Below are positions 1 to 14,600 of a stretch of 64,000 nt of DNA, piece by piece. The position numbers and the translations under genes are program-made. The stretch spans positions 2,728,001-2,792,000 of the forward strand of contig JAFBJZ010000107.1 in NCBI GenBank assembly GCA_016785225.1. Direction: 5' to 3'. Source of the DNA: Psettodes erumei. Its lineage: Eukaryota > Chordata > Actinopteri > Pleuronectiformes > Psettodidae. Each line of letters starts with the position of its first letter. The first letter of the stretch is position 1. The notes beneath the pieces are model-generated. The model saw only the letters and a list, made by a program, of their open reading frames with translations, ran no database searches and was not told where the DNA came from.

Positions 1-2149
1 ACTGCAGCCTCCCTCTAAGTGATGCAGACAGAGAGCCATTCTGATTGCCCCACCAGTCAAGCCAAGGGGCGAAAAACATTTACATGCAAATACGAATGAC
101 CCACTAGCTACCACGAGCACGCTAGCTATGGTATTCCGAATGCACAGCGGCCAGAGAAAAAGCCGGCACTGAGGACTTGCCAATCAACAGCTCTATTGTA
201 ACTGCACACAGGCTTTAGAGGGAGCGGTTATGTGTGTGGGATATCAATTTATTTTTGCTTTTGTGCCTTATTGGTTTGTGACTGCCATTGTTGCCGCTCC
301 TTGTATCAAGTAAAATGAATGTTAATGAATTCAGAGCGGGACACAATGCGCTGCATTAACAGATTTTGCTGTGAAGAAGCTTCGAAAAGCCTCTCTGTCA
401 TTTCCACGGAACTGCTCGGCGCACGGGCCGTCTCCCGTCCTCGCGGAATCGACTCATCGCTGACAGCAGCGCTAATACCATGTAATCAATCTTTCCACTT
501 TCAGTTTGAACAATTATAATCCATAACCCATCACAACGAAACGTGCCTCTCCGTTGTACTGAGTGGTTAGCGTCGCTGGTGCGGACCGGCTGGGTCTCCG
601 GGGGTCTTGGACGGGGGGAGACCCTGGCGCTCTTCCCGGCTGTGTCCGTCCATGGCTGCGGTGCTTGGATCGCGAACCCCGCCTGCTGTCACCAGACCTG
701 TTGCCTCCAGATGGGTCCTGGGTCTCATTCCGTGATTCCCACCCTCAGAGAAGACACCCAGGCACCCCCCCCATCCCGTTGGCGTCCCCACCACGGACAG
801 GCACTCGACCTTCCCTTCATCCCTTCGCTACTTTGTGCCGAGGCCCAGATCATCATCCTTTTGTTCTGTAACCTTGACGTTCAGCTTTTAGCTCCATGTC
901 ATGCTTTCATCTCATCTCTCACTCACTGACTCCAGTTTCTTGGCTAAAACCTCCTCATTGTGTGTGTGTGTGTGTGTGTGGGTGGGTGGGTGGGGTGGGG
1001 GGTGTTTGATTGCGTGCACACATGCTTGGGAGAGGAGCAGACGCGCTGCACAGCACGACCTCTTTGATTCGGCGCAGCAGAGACCCACAGCGAGGCTGTA
1101 CATTAATTGGTGCTTCTGAGCCGTTAATTTGGGCGAGTACGTTCAAGGACCCACTTTCCCTCCACTTTTCAACAGCAACTCTCTCTCTCTCTCTCAAGAC
1201 CCCCCCAGCTCATGGCCTCTCATTCCGCTCGACGCCTCCCCACTTCTCCCCCGGACGCTGTACGGATCAGCTTCGTCCATGAACCGTCGCTGTTGCATCA
1301 CCGGCTCTTTGTCGTCCCTTCGCTTCACCGTCGACAGAGTGAAGAGAGACGTCAGGTCACAGTCTCTGCCCCGTCCCTCCACTTCCCCAACTGCCCCGCG
1401 CCCACTGCCAGTTTTCTTCTTTTTTTTCCCTTTTTTCAGCATGACTGACTCCCCCAGGTCACCGAACACATTAAGCTGTTAATTACCTCAAAGCACAAAA
1501 CGAGCGGTCGCCAACTGAGCAGGCATTTGCGTTTTTCTTTCTTTCTTTTTTTGAAGAAAGAGAGTACAGTCACAAACTTAAAACCAGAACACCGGCAAGA
1601 CAAGCGGGCGACCACAGCAACAACAGCCGAAGCCACGGCTGTGCTAGTAAACAAATCTGTCAACGGCGGGAGCAGAAAACACCAATGAGAACATTCTCAT
1701 TTTATCTTTGCAGCTTCTCTGCGACCGTAAAACTACAGGGGAGAGCCGTTTGGGCTGGAAGTTCCCCTAAGAAATGAATCAGCTATAAAACAGCAGCAGG
1801 ATAATACCAGTCTGTTCCACAGGGCATGTTTTTTTTCCCACATTCACGCTGTGCTGATGCGGGAAATGATTCAGGATGTGTGTGACCAGCATCCTCTCTG
1901 TGAGATCTCCCACCGACCCGCAGTTAAACTGCGCTTTATTAGTTATCTGCTTTAGCAATCACGGCAACCTGGCATGGGAAATCAAGCCGAGGAAGTGAAC
2001 AAACGCTATCCGTGAACGCCATAATAGAAATAAATGTTGCTATTTATATGATGTCAGAGGAGGAAAATATTGTAATTGCGGTGTTGCTGCCGGGGCGGAT
2101 TATGCAGCACCGGGCTCGTTACCATGCTATGGATGTGTACGTGTGTGTG

Positions 2150-2181
<32 letters not shown>

Positions 2182-5100
2182 CGTCTGTATATTCTGGGTG
2201 GTGTGTGGGACCGGCCCGTCCTCTCTCCCTTCCTCACGGCCCCTCATTAGCCTCTTGTTAACAACGTGGGGGCTCTGCTGACACCAAGATGTCATAAGAG
2301 TGTGAGGGACACAGACAGACGGAGTGTCAGTGGATGTGTGTGTGTGTATGTGTGTGTGAGAAAACGCGGAAGCAGACGGGGGGGCCTATGTGAACACAAC
2401 TTAATGACAGGCAAACAGGCAGTTACAAGCATTCAGCTCACACACACACACTGACTGTTTATTTGTGTCCAGGAAGTAAACGCTGGTGCCCGTCTCCGTC
2501 ATGTCTGCCCGTCTTTTCATCCCGTCTCCCACAGCATCCCTGGTGGACCGCTGCCAGTGGGACGGAGTTCATACTCATTGAAATGTCTCTGTCTCGCCGC
2601 TGTGGAGAATGGGGAAAAAAACCAAATACCCCCACCCCAAAAAAAACCCCAAAACGCCACGACTACCTTATTCAGACACAGGAAAGACACACACACACGA
2701 GAACACACACTCCCCCTGTGGAGGTACAATAAGCCTGCGTGGAAGCATCTTTATTCAACAGCCACTTGGCCTTTGGTGATAGCAGCTGCATTCTTTGTTC
2801 CTGTCATACTGCGCCACCTCAGGCTTACACAACGCGATACCATTTTCCAACTTCTCCAAGACGTTCTGTCACAGTTAAAGGGCACAGACAAAAAAAAATC
2901 AAGAAAAAATAAAAATGAAATCATACGCTTTTACTAACTCTGAGGAGAGGCTAGCCTGTGGCTGCCCACGACAGCGACCATAAGAGAGAGTTTTCAAAGA
3001 AAAATGAAAGAGTGCATATCGTTGACTAAATCGGGCTTCCTTCTTTGAACCGTCTCATCTATTCCGGCTGCCTCTGCACCGCGCTGGATGTATAAGAGCC
3101 GCGAAGGAAGCGGAGAAATGAGGGTGAAAGGAAGACATGGCTGGAAAAACAGGCGATTAAAAGATAAAAGGGAGAGCGCAGATGATGAGGGAGCAGCCGT
3201 GTGTGATTAAATGGCGGAGGTGGTCCCTTTGGGCTATAGCCCTTATTGCATTTTAATGGGGGGGCTGGATGATCCCTGACCCTTTGTGAGGCAGCGGTAG
3301 CACCTTAGTGCAGATCAAACCGCCAGGCTCGAAGTAGCCGACTCAAAGGCATCTGGACCTCGGGAACGAGGTGTGTTGTGTGTATGTGCATGTGCTGAGG
3401 GCTCACAGGGTCGCGGGCAAATGTGTTTATCCTGCTGCCATGGCAACCCCCCGCGGTAGCCTTGGGCGAGTAACACCGGGCAAAGTCCGTGTGTGAATCT
3501 CTGTCATGTGCCTGAGGGAGAGAAAGGGAGAGTATGTGGAGAGGGGATTTAAAAAGATACGGTGTGTGATTTAATATAAGTCTTCAATTCATACATTTCA
3601 AAGAGACACCCCCCCCCCCTCCCTCCGCGCGGCTGGCCTGCACCTCAATCGTCAGGCCCTCCTTTTCACCTTCTCTTTCTCCCAGCTCCACATGCTAAGT
3701 GGGAACATTGTTACGGTCAATTTGCCCTATTCAGGGTCCCAGTGGGCAGTGTCCCTGCCCTGACAGCCCGCAGGCAGAGACCACACTGCCTGAGAGGCCT
3801 TGACATCAAGGCCCAGAGGAGAGGGAGAAGGGGGGGGGGGGGGGGGGGGGGGGGGGCAAGTGAAGGACAACAGGGGAGGGAGGAAACAGGAGAGGAGAGG
3901 TAATGAGGGGAGCCGAGGTATGGGGGCAGAATGCGCGAAGGAAAACAAGCTGTGTGTGTGTGTGGGGTGGGGGGGGGGGTCGCGGGGGGGTGATGAGGAG
4001 AAAGACTGACAGGAAAAAAGAAAAGAAAGGGAGGCAGGGGCGCCAGGTTCGACACAAGCCCCCAGACTCTGCAATTCAACAGTATTTCCTGCCGGCCTGC
4101 CAGTCACGGGCTGGAGCGACGCAGATGGCGACAGCTCTGCTTCCACAGAGGACACTTCTAATCCATCCGCCCGAGTCGGGCCCCAACCCGGAGAAACACG
4201 AGAAGGACGGGACGAGCCCTCACGGGAGGCAGAAATGCAGGTGTTCGCGCACATACTATAGATTTGGTGCAATACTGAAATGCAATTAGAGACCAATAAA
4301 ATGCGTACCCTTACGACTTCTTTTTGCCAGGGGGAAACTTAAGCCGAGGGGATCACTGAAAGGTCGGCTCAAGAAATCATTTTTCGTGGACCTCACCTCA
4401 TTTTTTTTTTGTTCCAAATTTTTGTTGTTGTTGTTTTTTTTAAAACAACTGCGAGCGCCGCAAACAAAAAATCCCATTAATCTCCATTGTGTTGGAGCAG
4501 AGGCAGTCATCTCAGACCTCTCACGACTTTGTCATATAAAGAACCTAGACGGAGAAATGCGTATTTCTGTAACCGGGGTAACTGAGTTAACTTGCGTGTC
4601 CTGTAAGCGATGCGTAAAAACACGCTGGCAAAGTGCGCGGCCATCTAGCAGCGCACTTTCACGAAGCTGAGAAGAATTTCAGGATCCTCTGACAATGCAC
4701 GGACTTGCTGGGGGTCAGGCTGCACAGAGACGAGCGTCGGCATTTCCCACAATGCAACTCAGCATCACCATCTATCGGAACAGCCTGCCATTTAAATACC
4801 AGCTTCTTTCAAAACCGGCGTCTTGTAACGCAATTTTAATTCTTTTGTCGGTGTCAACGGGGTCATTTTTTTCCTCCCTGCAGACAGAAGAGGTTTTTTT
4901 TTTTTTTACAGGCTTAGCAATTAATGAAAAAAAAGTACATCCTTGTCAGCGCACTCATGAGGTGAGGCTTCACTTCCGTGGCCTGAACTTGTCTGGCGAA
5001 TTCATCTCGGCCCGTCTCATCTGTGAATGTCGTTTGTAATGTGGAGCCCCCCCGCCCCACCCCGGGGCCCACAGGTGATGTAACCCTCGGCAGGGTGCAA

Positions 5101-6626
5101 GCAGGGGAGGTGCGAAGGAGGGGTTAAGTCGCCATGTAGAAGCACCTGTTATTTTAGCACATAGGGCGCGACACTTGCTCCGAGGCGGTGGGGGTGGGGG
5201 TTGGGGGGAGCGGCTGTTGGCGTCAGAAACGAGGCGCAAACAGGGCACCCATTCAACCGAGGCCGGGCACCGCTGAATCACACTTGTTCAGTGCGCAGAC
5301 GGCCTGACTCACACACATGCACACAAAGTCCATCTGAGACAGGAAGGCAAACAGACACAATGTTGGGAACAACTCGCCTTATGTTTTTCTGTGTGATGGA
5401 CACGGGCAAGCCCTCGCTCCGTCTTTTCATTTGGACAGCGCACGAACGCGCACACACAATCCCTCGCACTAATTGGCAATTCTCACTCCGCAGAAAAGAC
5501 AGCAGGGATCTGTCGAGGGCGTGCGTGGACGGTGGGATGTTGCAGATCTCCCCAAATTAACTAACTTTATAATAAATCACTGGGCGCTGCTAGCCAAGGA
5601 TTAGCCAAGCTCCAGCGAGCAGTTTGTTGAGCTGCGAAGGGAGAAGCACTCGGGACGGAGAAAACGTCGCCAAAAACTGACATCAGCACTGGGGCCTTGG
5701 AACAGTACCCCCCCACGCACACTTCCCGGTTTCCTCGGCACACATTTAGCCTTGTTATCTGAGTTCTCCATTGACACAAAATCCTGCTCCAGTACTGGGC
5801 TCTCGCTTTGAGCTATTGCTTATATTTTTTTCTTCTTCTTCTTTTCTTCTGCTGGGGTTTCACCACTAATCACTTTTAGTGTTCAGGGCATCGGCTCTAA
5901 CATCAGGTACACTGCTCCTTTCGATTGCTGCCCTTATGTTTGCCTTACATAATTCTCTGAGCAATCTTGCCCCCTACTGAGTCACTTCTTTTGGCAGGAG
6001 TAATGCTTCCTACGGTCTGGTTATTTGCATACTGACTGAAAAAACATTCGTCCCCGCTCCCCTTCCCGCAGAAAGAAATTCAAACTCTTTTGAGGAAGCT
6101 TATTCTAAAATACCTCCACTAACATCAAAAGGAAATTGTCTTTTATGAAACTATTAGAGAGTCAAAGTGCTAATAATTTTTTTTTTTGCAGTGGTTACAG
6201 TAAAATTAACAGCATGTGTCAGCGATCATTTTGGTTCCCCTGATCTGGTTCACAGCCCGGTGCTGGACTTGGTGAAAGTACAATCTCACCAAGATATAGG
6301 TTTTCTAAAGATGACTTGCTCCTGCGCAGTAAGATCAGAGATGGTATGAGCCAGGTATTTCCTGCATCTTATAGCGTTTCTCCTGTAATCACGAGAGGAT
6401 GCCAGTACACGCGAGGGGGGGGGCACCACTTCTCCTCTGTCGTGCCAAAGGAGCCACGACACTCAGACGATTAGACAATATCGAGTTCGCGATCATCTCT
6501 CCTCTCGTCTGCCCCCTCCACCACCCACTGTACCTCCCCTCTCTTACTGTAGAGACGGTCTGAGACAGCGCCTCTCGCATCGCCTCCCGGATGTAGGCAT
6601 CTGAGCGGCAGTGAGGAAGGATTTAC
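1..6626. other. non-coding stretch, probable intron 1 of the left-edge minus-strand gene
   Basis: No exon can be supported here. If the minus-strand coding exon at 6627-6696 is real, everything to its left is intron or later exons of that gene. The stretch holds (TG)n tracts near 960-980, 2142-2180 and 2336-2358, a (CT)n tract near 1181-1195, a 27-base G run at 3830-3856 and more G-rich DNA near 3963-3990. The longest minus-strand open frame (3727-4296) owes its length to a proline stretch read from the poly-C side of the G run, so it is not treated as a gene. Splice-like sites exist but none joins frames convincingly. Confidence 0.5.
3830..3990 (+). repeat. poly-G run and G-rich cluster
   Basis: An uninterrupted run of 27 G (3830-3856) is followed about 105 bases later by several shorter G runs around a (GT)n piece (3956-3990). 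This is simple sequence. Four or more G-runs lie within 160 bases, so quadruplex folding of the plus strand is plausible. Homopolymers this long are also commonly mis-sized in assemblies. Confidence 0.85.
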
Positions 6627-6696
6627 CTGCGGCCTGGCCGTCAGGAGTGGGTGACAGCCCGGAGGACGAGGGATTAAGGACCCTCTTGTCCTCCAT
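6627..6696 (-). CDS. first coding exon of an unidentified minus-strand gene (5' partial)
   Basis: Read on the minus strand, an ATG at 6694-6696 sits in an ideal context (GCCATGG) and opens 23 codons plus one base, beginning MEDKRVLNPSS and continuing Ser/Pro/Gly-rich. It ends at a donor of the form GCAG|GTAAAT (last exon base 6627). Upstream on the minus strand, a pyrimidine-rich stretch ends in a CAG acceptor a few bases before the ATG, so the exon carries a short piece of 5' UTR. A leader exon with a consensus donor lies 1.3 kb further upstream (7963). The remaining exons would lie beyond the left edge. I do not recognise the protein. Its short first coding exon, CpG-rich leader and surrounding gene-poor DNA would suit a developmental regulator, but that is inference. 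The exon is too short for length-based gene calling. Confidence 0.5.
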
Positions 6697-7380
6697 GGCT
6701 GACTGACACAGTCAAGAGCGACAGAAAGGTTAGCGGGGGTGCTGGTATTCCCTTAGCTCTGTCTACCCTCGCGCTGGACAAGCAGAACTGTCTCGCCTTC
6801 TTTAGATGCGCCTTTCCTTCTCCCTCTCTCTCCCTCTCTCTCTCTCGCTCTCCTCCTACTCTTCTCTCACAACACTCGGGCTCATTATAGGAATTCTCTG
6901 ACCCTTGGGGACTTCACTTACTTCTCTGTCTCTCTTTCCAGTCCACAAACCTCGGCGTCGGACAAAAGGCGGCTGAAAGGCAATTTGAATTTGAAACAGG
7001 GGCCACAACAAAAACGTGCAGCTCCCAAATGGAGAAACTTTAGGAGACTTGGAGCCAGCTATTGAGAGTTTGTGGCCCTCGCACAAAAAGCAAAAATGTG
7101 ATTCTGACACTATCCGGCCAACTCGCTGAATGTACTGTAAAGATAGCAGCTACCGCAGGGAGGGGGGGAGCAGAGCCTGAAGGCAGGAGTAGTGGACACC
7201 AGGGGCCCAGCGGGTAGGACTGTGGAACACACACAACCACCAGCAGTTCACATACATCCACACAACATGCAAGCAAGGACACACTTCGACCAATCTCATG
7301 GTGAAGACTCGCTGCCTCTGTTTCTGCAGCCTCACAACTTCAAAATGAGGATTTTCTGATTGTGATTTTAAAAGAATTTT

Positions 7381-7384
<4 letters not shown>

Positions 7385-7428
<44 letters not shown>
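7385..7428. repeat. (GT)n microsatellite
   Basis: A pure GT dinucleotide run of about 22 units. It lies inside the inferred first intron of the left-edge minus-strand gene. No other function is visible. Confidence 0.95.
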
Positions 7429-7431
<3 letters not shown>

Positions 7432-7962
7432 CCAATTCGCGCGGCAATTCCCACAATGGAACAGTCCAGACCTGAGCAGGTCAAGCTGCTCGATCAAGGT
7501 GGGCGAGTGACACGCAGGTGTGAGGAGGGCAGCGACGTGAACTGCCATCGTCATGAAACAAACAAATGTCTGTCAACGCCAGCAACGCGTCCGCGAGAAC
7601 CCGAGTCAACGCGCAACCATGGGCCGGGTGGTTAAAGCGCCTCTCCAGGTTCCGGACAAACTGACTGCTGCTAGTTTTGTGCGTGGCTGCGAGCTACGCA
7701 GTATGAAATTGAAAAATCATACAGTGAGACCTACTGTAGAGCCAAGAGGCGAGAGAGGTTACTCGTTCGCACGGTCTGGTGTAGGAGTTTAGTTGGTCTA
7801 ATCCGATTCCCGCAACTGAATTCCTTCGTGCAATCAGAGCCAATTTTTTTTTTAAAAGCATCAAGGCGCGACAGAGCCTGTGTCCGGAGCGCACCGCCAC
7901 CACCACCACCACCATCACCACCCATCCACAAACCTCCACACCGGACAGTTCAGGTCACTTAC

Positions 7963-8600
<638 letters not shown>

Positions 8601-11600
8601 CACTGGCGCCGAACCAGCTGCGACGTTTGGAAAGCTACATCTGCCGCTCCCGTCGCTCGCCCAGTTGTGTTATCAATCTTCCGCCGCCGCCCCCCACCCC
8701 TCCTCCCTCCTCCCTCCCTCCCTCACTCCCTCCCACAATAGTTGGTCTATTTCGCTGCTGCGCACGACTGCTGCTCTGTCACCGCTGCGTCTTTTCCCAA
8801 CCCGGGTCTCCCCGAAAAGAAAAGACCGTCTTCCTCCCCGCTTACAGCCGGGTTCGGGATCCGGTGCAACGCAAAGTCCCATTCATCGGGGGGTTGTTTT
8901 TTTGTTTTTTTGTTTTTTAAAAAAAAGATCGCCCCAGTTCCACTAGCTCCACTCGGGGAGCTCTGATGTAGGAGGTGGGAGGAGGACCGCGGCGTTAGTC
9001 TTCTAGCGGTAGTGTGAGCCACAGCATCTCCAGCGCTGCTCCCCACTGTCCTCCAACAACACACTCCTAAAGCCTGTCAGCGCCAAAACCTGAAGCAGAA
9101 CAGCGCGGCGACTGGAACGGAATTGATTAATCACTAATTTGGTTTCATTTCGATGCGTCCGATCCATGTAAAAAAAAAACGCAAGAAAGCCAAATTCCGG
9201 CACCTCGTTGCCGTAGAAACTTCAGCGTGTTACGTGTCGACTGGATTGAATGGTGGCGAACTGACGCAGCCGATCTGCACCCCGGGGCGCGCACCTGAGA
9301 AGAGAGCGCTGCTCTTCGGGAGGAAACTTTAAACTCCGAGGGACCTTTATGCTCGACCGGTGATTCAGGAAAAAAAAGGTCACAGTGCTGACGTTCAACT
9401 GATATCACGAGGCTGATTCAAAGAGGTTTTACCCGATAACAGCGAGCTTTCATCGCTAATATTCCCGGACAGTCAGGTGGCCGAGCGCTGGGGAAAGTAT
9501 CTGAAAGAGACTCGCTGAACCCGGATTTGAAAAAAAAAGTCGATCGAAAGTAGCCGAGGCCATGATCAATTTCGATCAAACACAAGCCTTATGCAAGATC
9601 GTGTAAAACATTTACTTGTAGCTTTTCCACGGCTCAATTAAACTCGTTTGGGTGAATTACAATATGTCTCAAACGGAGCAGCTTTACACGAGACAATAAT
9701 GCATATTCACTGGAAAACGTAATGGATTATTAAAATCTAATTTGTATTCCTGAGAGTCCTATTCACTGCGATAACATAAAATAATTCAGTGAACTCACCA
9801 GCGGCTTCCATCCCTGAGTTTAAGGCCCTTCCTGCGTTCGCATCTTCTCATTGAGCCTAAATTAACACAACAGAGGAATAATTTAGTCTCATTAATTCTC
9901 AATAAGCCTCCAGCCCAACTTAAAGGCTGCTCTACAATTTGGGGTTTGTGTTTGACATGGGTGTTAAACCATTTGTGTTTTTCCGTGACACCTTCCAGGA
10001 GCATTATTTACCCTCATGCTGAGCCCCTATAAGAATCTAAGAGGCCTGTAGAGAACTTAATACCAGAACCGCCATATGGAAGAGCATTTATGTACGCCAG
10101 TGTCAGAGGGGTAATGCCGGCAATGTGTTGTATGTATTAAAGAAGTTAAGACCTACCGGACCTCGGCATGAAATTGCTTGAAGGCTTAAGCCACTTTTAA
10201 GCTTTGATTCATGAATAATTAATTCCACGAAAATAATGACTTCTATTGGCTTGAAGGCTCGTGCGTGTAGCTCACTCTCTTTTAACGTCTGAATGAATGT
10301 ATTCCCATTAATCTTTACAGCCTTTATAATCAGTTAATCAGCGCTGCCAAATCAGATGACTCAACCTTTTTTCTTTTTTTGGGGGGGTGGGGGGTTTCAA
10401 AGAAGAAGTCCACTGCTATTACATAGTGGAATGTGGCCTGGTGGAAGATCTTGTATTCCTCACGTACATTAAACACGGTCGATATAATATATAATTTATC
10501 GATCTTTATGTAATGACTACATCAATGCCAGTTATTCTGAAACTGACAGAATGCTCCAAAAGGCTTTCCCGTATACAAATTCCCACTTCCAAGCCACTGG
10601 TATTCTCTGGAGTTTATAATAAGGCCTATGGTTGTCTGACATTGATATTACTATGGGACATGGTTTTGGTTTGCTTGTTGTCTGTTGTTTTGTTTTTTTC
10701 TTATCTGAATTTACACAGCCAAAATTTGCCTGCACCAGCACTGTAATGCTTATTAGCATTATTCATCCTGCTTACCTTATCAGCCAGTGCTGCCTGTGAC
10801 TACATGGCCTCCAAAATTAAAACCGAAAAAGAAAGTTTCCTTTGTCCAGGGGAGACCCGCTGAAAGTCTTTGTAAAAGCTGATTGCGGTTACAAGTAAGG
10901 ACACCGCTCTGACAGCTGTATAATTATTCAGACAGAAATTGTTTCACCAACAGCAGAATGATGATGAGTTCGCCGCTCTCCAATTCTGTCCCTCTGTCTC
11001 TCTCTCATACAAAACCATTATGTCTCGCGTCTCTATAAGAACCCGAACCAAGGTGTTTCTGCAGCTCGTAGCCAACGCAGACATTAAGGACGAGGATGGT
11101 TTGAATGCCAGTGAGGAGAGAGAGCGAAGCGACCGGTTCACACTGCAATGTGTGTGTGTGTGTGTGTGTGTGTCTTTGGAGTGTGAGGACTCACATTTTT
11201 TATTGCTTTATCCCTGCTGCTGCACTGCACTACTGTTACTCCATCCCAAATCAGAGTCAGAAACTAACTTAGCCAAGTTTTGTACTTTAAACAAAACTGT
11301 ATAGCAGCCCCTTCAGCCTCGAGTTACAGTTATGAAACAATGGTAATGGGAACATGTGAGGTATTATCAAGTCTGAAAGGTCAGCGAGGTGACACCCATT
11401 AATGCAGCACTGTCTATCTAAAAAGGTGAATATGAGGCTCCTTTGCTGCTAAACGCTCGCCCAAGCTAAACCAGCTAGCTGCTAACTTTGTCTGCTGTTT
11501 GGTGCTGAGCGAGAGGTCCACAGTGATCGTTTATTGTTTGTTTTGTACTGAAACTGCTAATGTTGCTCCATTCCCGCTAAGTGTGTACATTGGCAGAGCC

Positions 11601-14600
11601 CATCCGCAGAGAGGCTTGTCCACTTCCTACTGTATTTGATGCCATCGTACCGAAACTGGCTGCAATTCAGCTCGAGGGCAGTCACGAGATAGTCCTCAAT
11701 GAACGGGGATAACGGCCAAAATGATTGTTTACACCTGCTTCTCGACAAAAAACAAAAAATATTCACATTTGCAAGTATGGTATTGATTATATGTCAGAAT
11801 TGGAACAAAAAATATGAATGTCTTCTCATTTTTCTTACAGGGAAGGCGATTTGGCCCATAAACACAAATACATTCTGCTGATGTAAGCTGACTGGTCGTC
11901 TCTTCTCTGATTCTCTGGTATAGGTAACTGCAGACCCGTCACCAGACCTCAGTCTTAAGGGGGACATATCAAATGCATGGGAGGGCACAATTATTATTAT
12001 TAGCCATAATCCTGTACTCTATTCACGCAGCACTGATGTACATAATCATCACATTAAACATAACCAGCTATAGCCAACATCAGTCCTCATGATTTAAAGT
12101 GATTACATGATAGAAGTAATGTTATCAATATCCACAAAACACTTGACTATGTAACACCAGAAGCATCTCTCAAACTGAAAAAGCACCACGGCGGGCGCAT
12201 TTCAAAACAGTCAACATTGCCATTACACACACATACACACGCCACGCACACACACACACGCACTCGCATTTTGAACCTACTTTGAATGGATTCAGCCCTG
12301 TCCTCTCTCCAGCCCCCCTGTCAGTACAGTGGGAGGCGGCGTTTCTCCGAGCTGAACCTCCTCATCAGTGCTCCATTTACATATAGCCGTGATAGCAAAG
12401 AAATAGAAAGCCGGCGAAAACTTGCAGATTCATTCAAAATGCAAGGTAACTTGCACTTCAATATTGACGTAGGCTACATCACGTGCGTAGCCTAACGCTA
12501 TTGTCAGTAAGGCCATGATAGGCTGTTAGCTAATTAGCTACTGTGATAAAATAAGAGATCTGGGCCTCCACTGGGGGGGGACAGGCATTTAGGGGGTGTA
12601 GGCCAGGCCCCCTATGGCCCGCCCATAGCGACGTGTGGGTGTGGGTAACTGTTTGCAAACAAGTTTGCCATATTACCCATAAGAGTGAAAACTACTCTGT
12701 TGGATTGCCACTTTTCCTGGATGCATCTTCCAACCGCCTCGCAGAACAGGAGTTATTTAGGGAAACCCTGCAGTTCAACACAGGGTAGATGCAGAGAGGG
12801 AGGGAAGACTTCCACAATGACTCTCAGTGTATATAGTGTAGCTACTGCTGACAGTACTCTTTTCTAATATTAAACAGCTTTCCAAAAGTTTTGTTGTTCT
12901 TTTTTTTAAAAATCCCCAGAATGGCTTATTATTCTGTTTCCAGATACTGTGCGTACAAATTATTCAAGACACAAAAACTTTGGGCCATGTTCAACAAAGG
13001 AACTTACACCATTTCATCTCCTGTCAAAGTTTGTGTGCTGACAATAAATAAATAAAGAAATATTCATTTTGTTCGTCGGCTTGCTTTCATCCCGGAGCAG
13101 GCAGGCAGTAGACCTGAGCTAGATAAAAGGAGTTGTGCTGCCACAAGAAAGCCAGAAAGCTTAGCAGAAAAACTACAATCTTTGATGGGGAATGCCCCCC
13201 CCCCATCTTTCCACCACACGGGTAAAGGGGAAGGGCAGCACAGCCACACTCCTCCAGAGGTACAGTAAGAAGACAGGGGATAATAGTGTGTATGTGTGTG
13301 TTTGTCAGTATGTTAGCAGCAGAGGGGAGGGGTGGGGAGGCTGATGCCCAAAGTTAGATGAAGCTTTTGTCTGCTAACTTCCATTTCAGCACAAATGTGA
13401 ATGCAAAATAAAGGTCCCTCAGTCTCCAATGTGATGATATTCTATCTCACCAAAGCAATCACATGGTTCACCAAGCTGCAAACAAAGACGCATAGACCGG
13501 GGACAGAGTTCATGTGATCGGACCGGATCAGACGCAGTGACCTCACAGGCTCGGCAGTCATTCTAACTAACGGAGCTCAGCCATTTGAAGAGCAGTCTCA
13601 AGACTGTTCTCCCACAAAAAAAATGACCTCACAGTCCTTTTAAGCAGGCCGCTTCTCACCACCCGTGTCAATGTTTTATTGTTTAGCAGCCTCTAGTAGT
13701 TATGTGAGACGGCGTCAACCTTTCCAGGTGACCTCTAGTGGATGTCGTAAATATGACGGTGCAAAGGAAATCGGGTTACATTGGTATTTGGTGACAAAGC
13801 CTGTGGTACATTTTTCCCTTTAGTCTCGATTAGGTTATTAAAACATAAGGTTTGTGTTAAGAATCATGCTTGATCTGACACGATCTGATGCAAAATAGGA
13901 AGAAAATACAATTCAATAGGATTGTGGAGAAGACAAATTTCATTAGATGAATTTGTTGATTTAGTAACTATGTTTTTCTTTTCTCAATTTAATAGCTCTG
14001 GCTCATGAAAATGTTTATCACAGACAAAGCTGATTGGATTAAGACTAGGCCGTGTGTGATTACGTTATCAAAATACTCGAGAAGCACCACGTCAAGATGG
14101 ATAATGCCTTCGCACAGTGATAACCTGTATCAAATGAAAACAAACCCCAAAAAAGCAGAAAAAGACCTGGATAGTGATGGTCCCTGGTGTAAGACTACTC
14201 CAGTATTCATACAAAACATCAAGGCAGTGAGCTCATGTTTGAATTGTTCCTTTTCTCAGCATGACACATAAACAGTAAAGTGAAAAGGTTTGAATAGCAG
14301 AGCTTTTTTTTGGCTGTGAAAAGCCTGTTTTCATAAATGATCTACGCTTGTTCATTATCTGTATTTGAAACAAGCAAACTCAAATTTACATTTCCTCGCG
14401 CTGATACAACCTTCCTCATTTTTCAGTTTGTGCTCAGATCTGTTATTCATTTATTCATAAATTCCTGAGCACTTGCAGCTGAGTCTAAAGATGACAATGT
14501 AATTAATACTCGACAGTAAATTTAAGTACTGACTACTTTACTACTAAGATTTAAATTGTCTAAATATGAAATAATTTACAGGCGCTGTGTAAACAGACTT

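Noticed and set aside
3727..4296. 189-codon minus-strand open frame
   Set aside because: The length depends on a long proline tract read through the poly-G run and on simple sequence. The non-repetitive part has no recognisable domain or matching splice sites.
12286..12450. Plus-strand open frame beginning MDSALSSLQPP and ending near a donor-like AAG|GTAACT
   Set aside because: No acceptor partner, no downstream exon and no recognised family; insufficient to call a gene.
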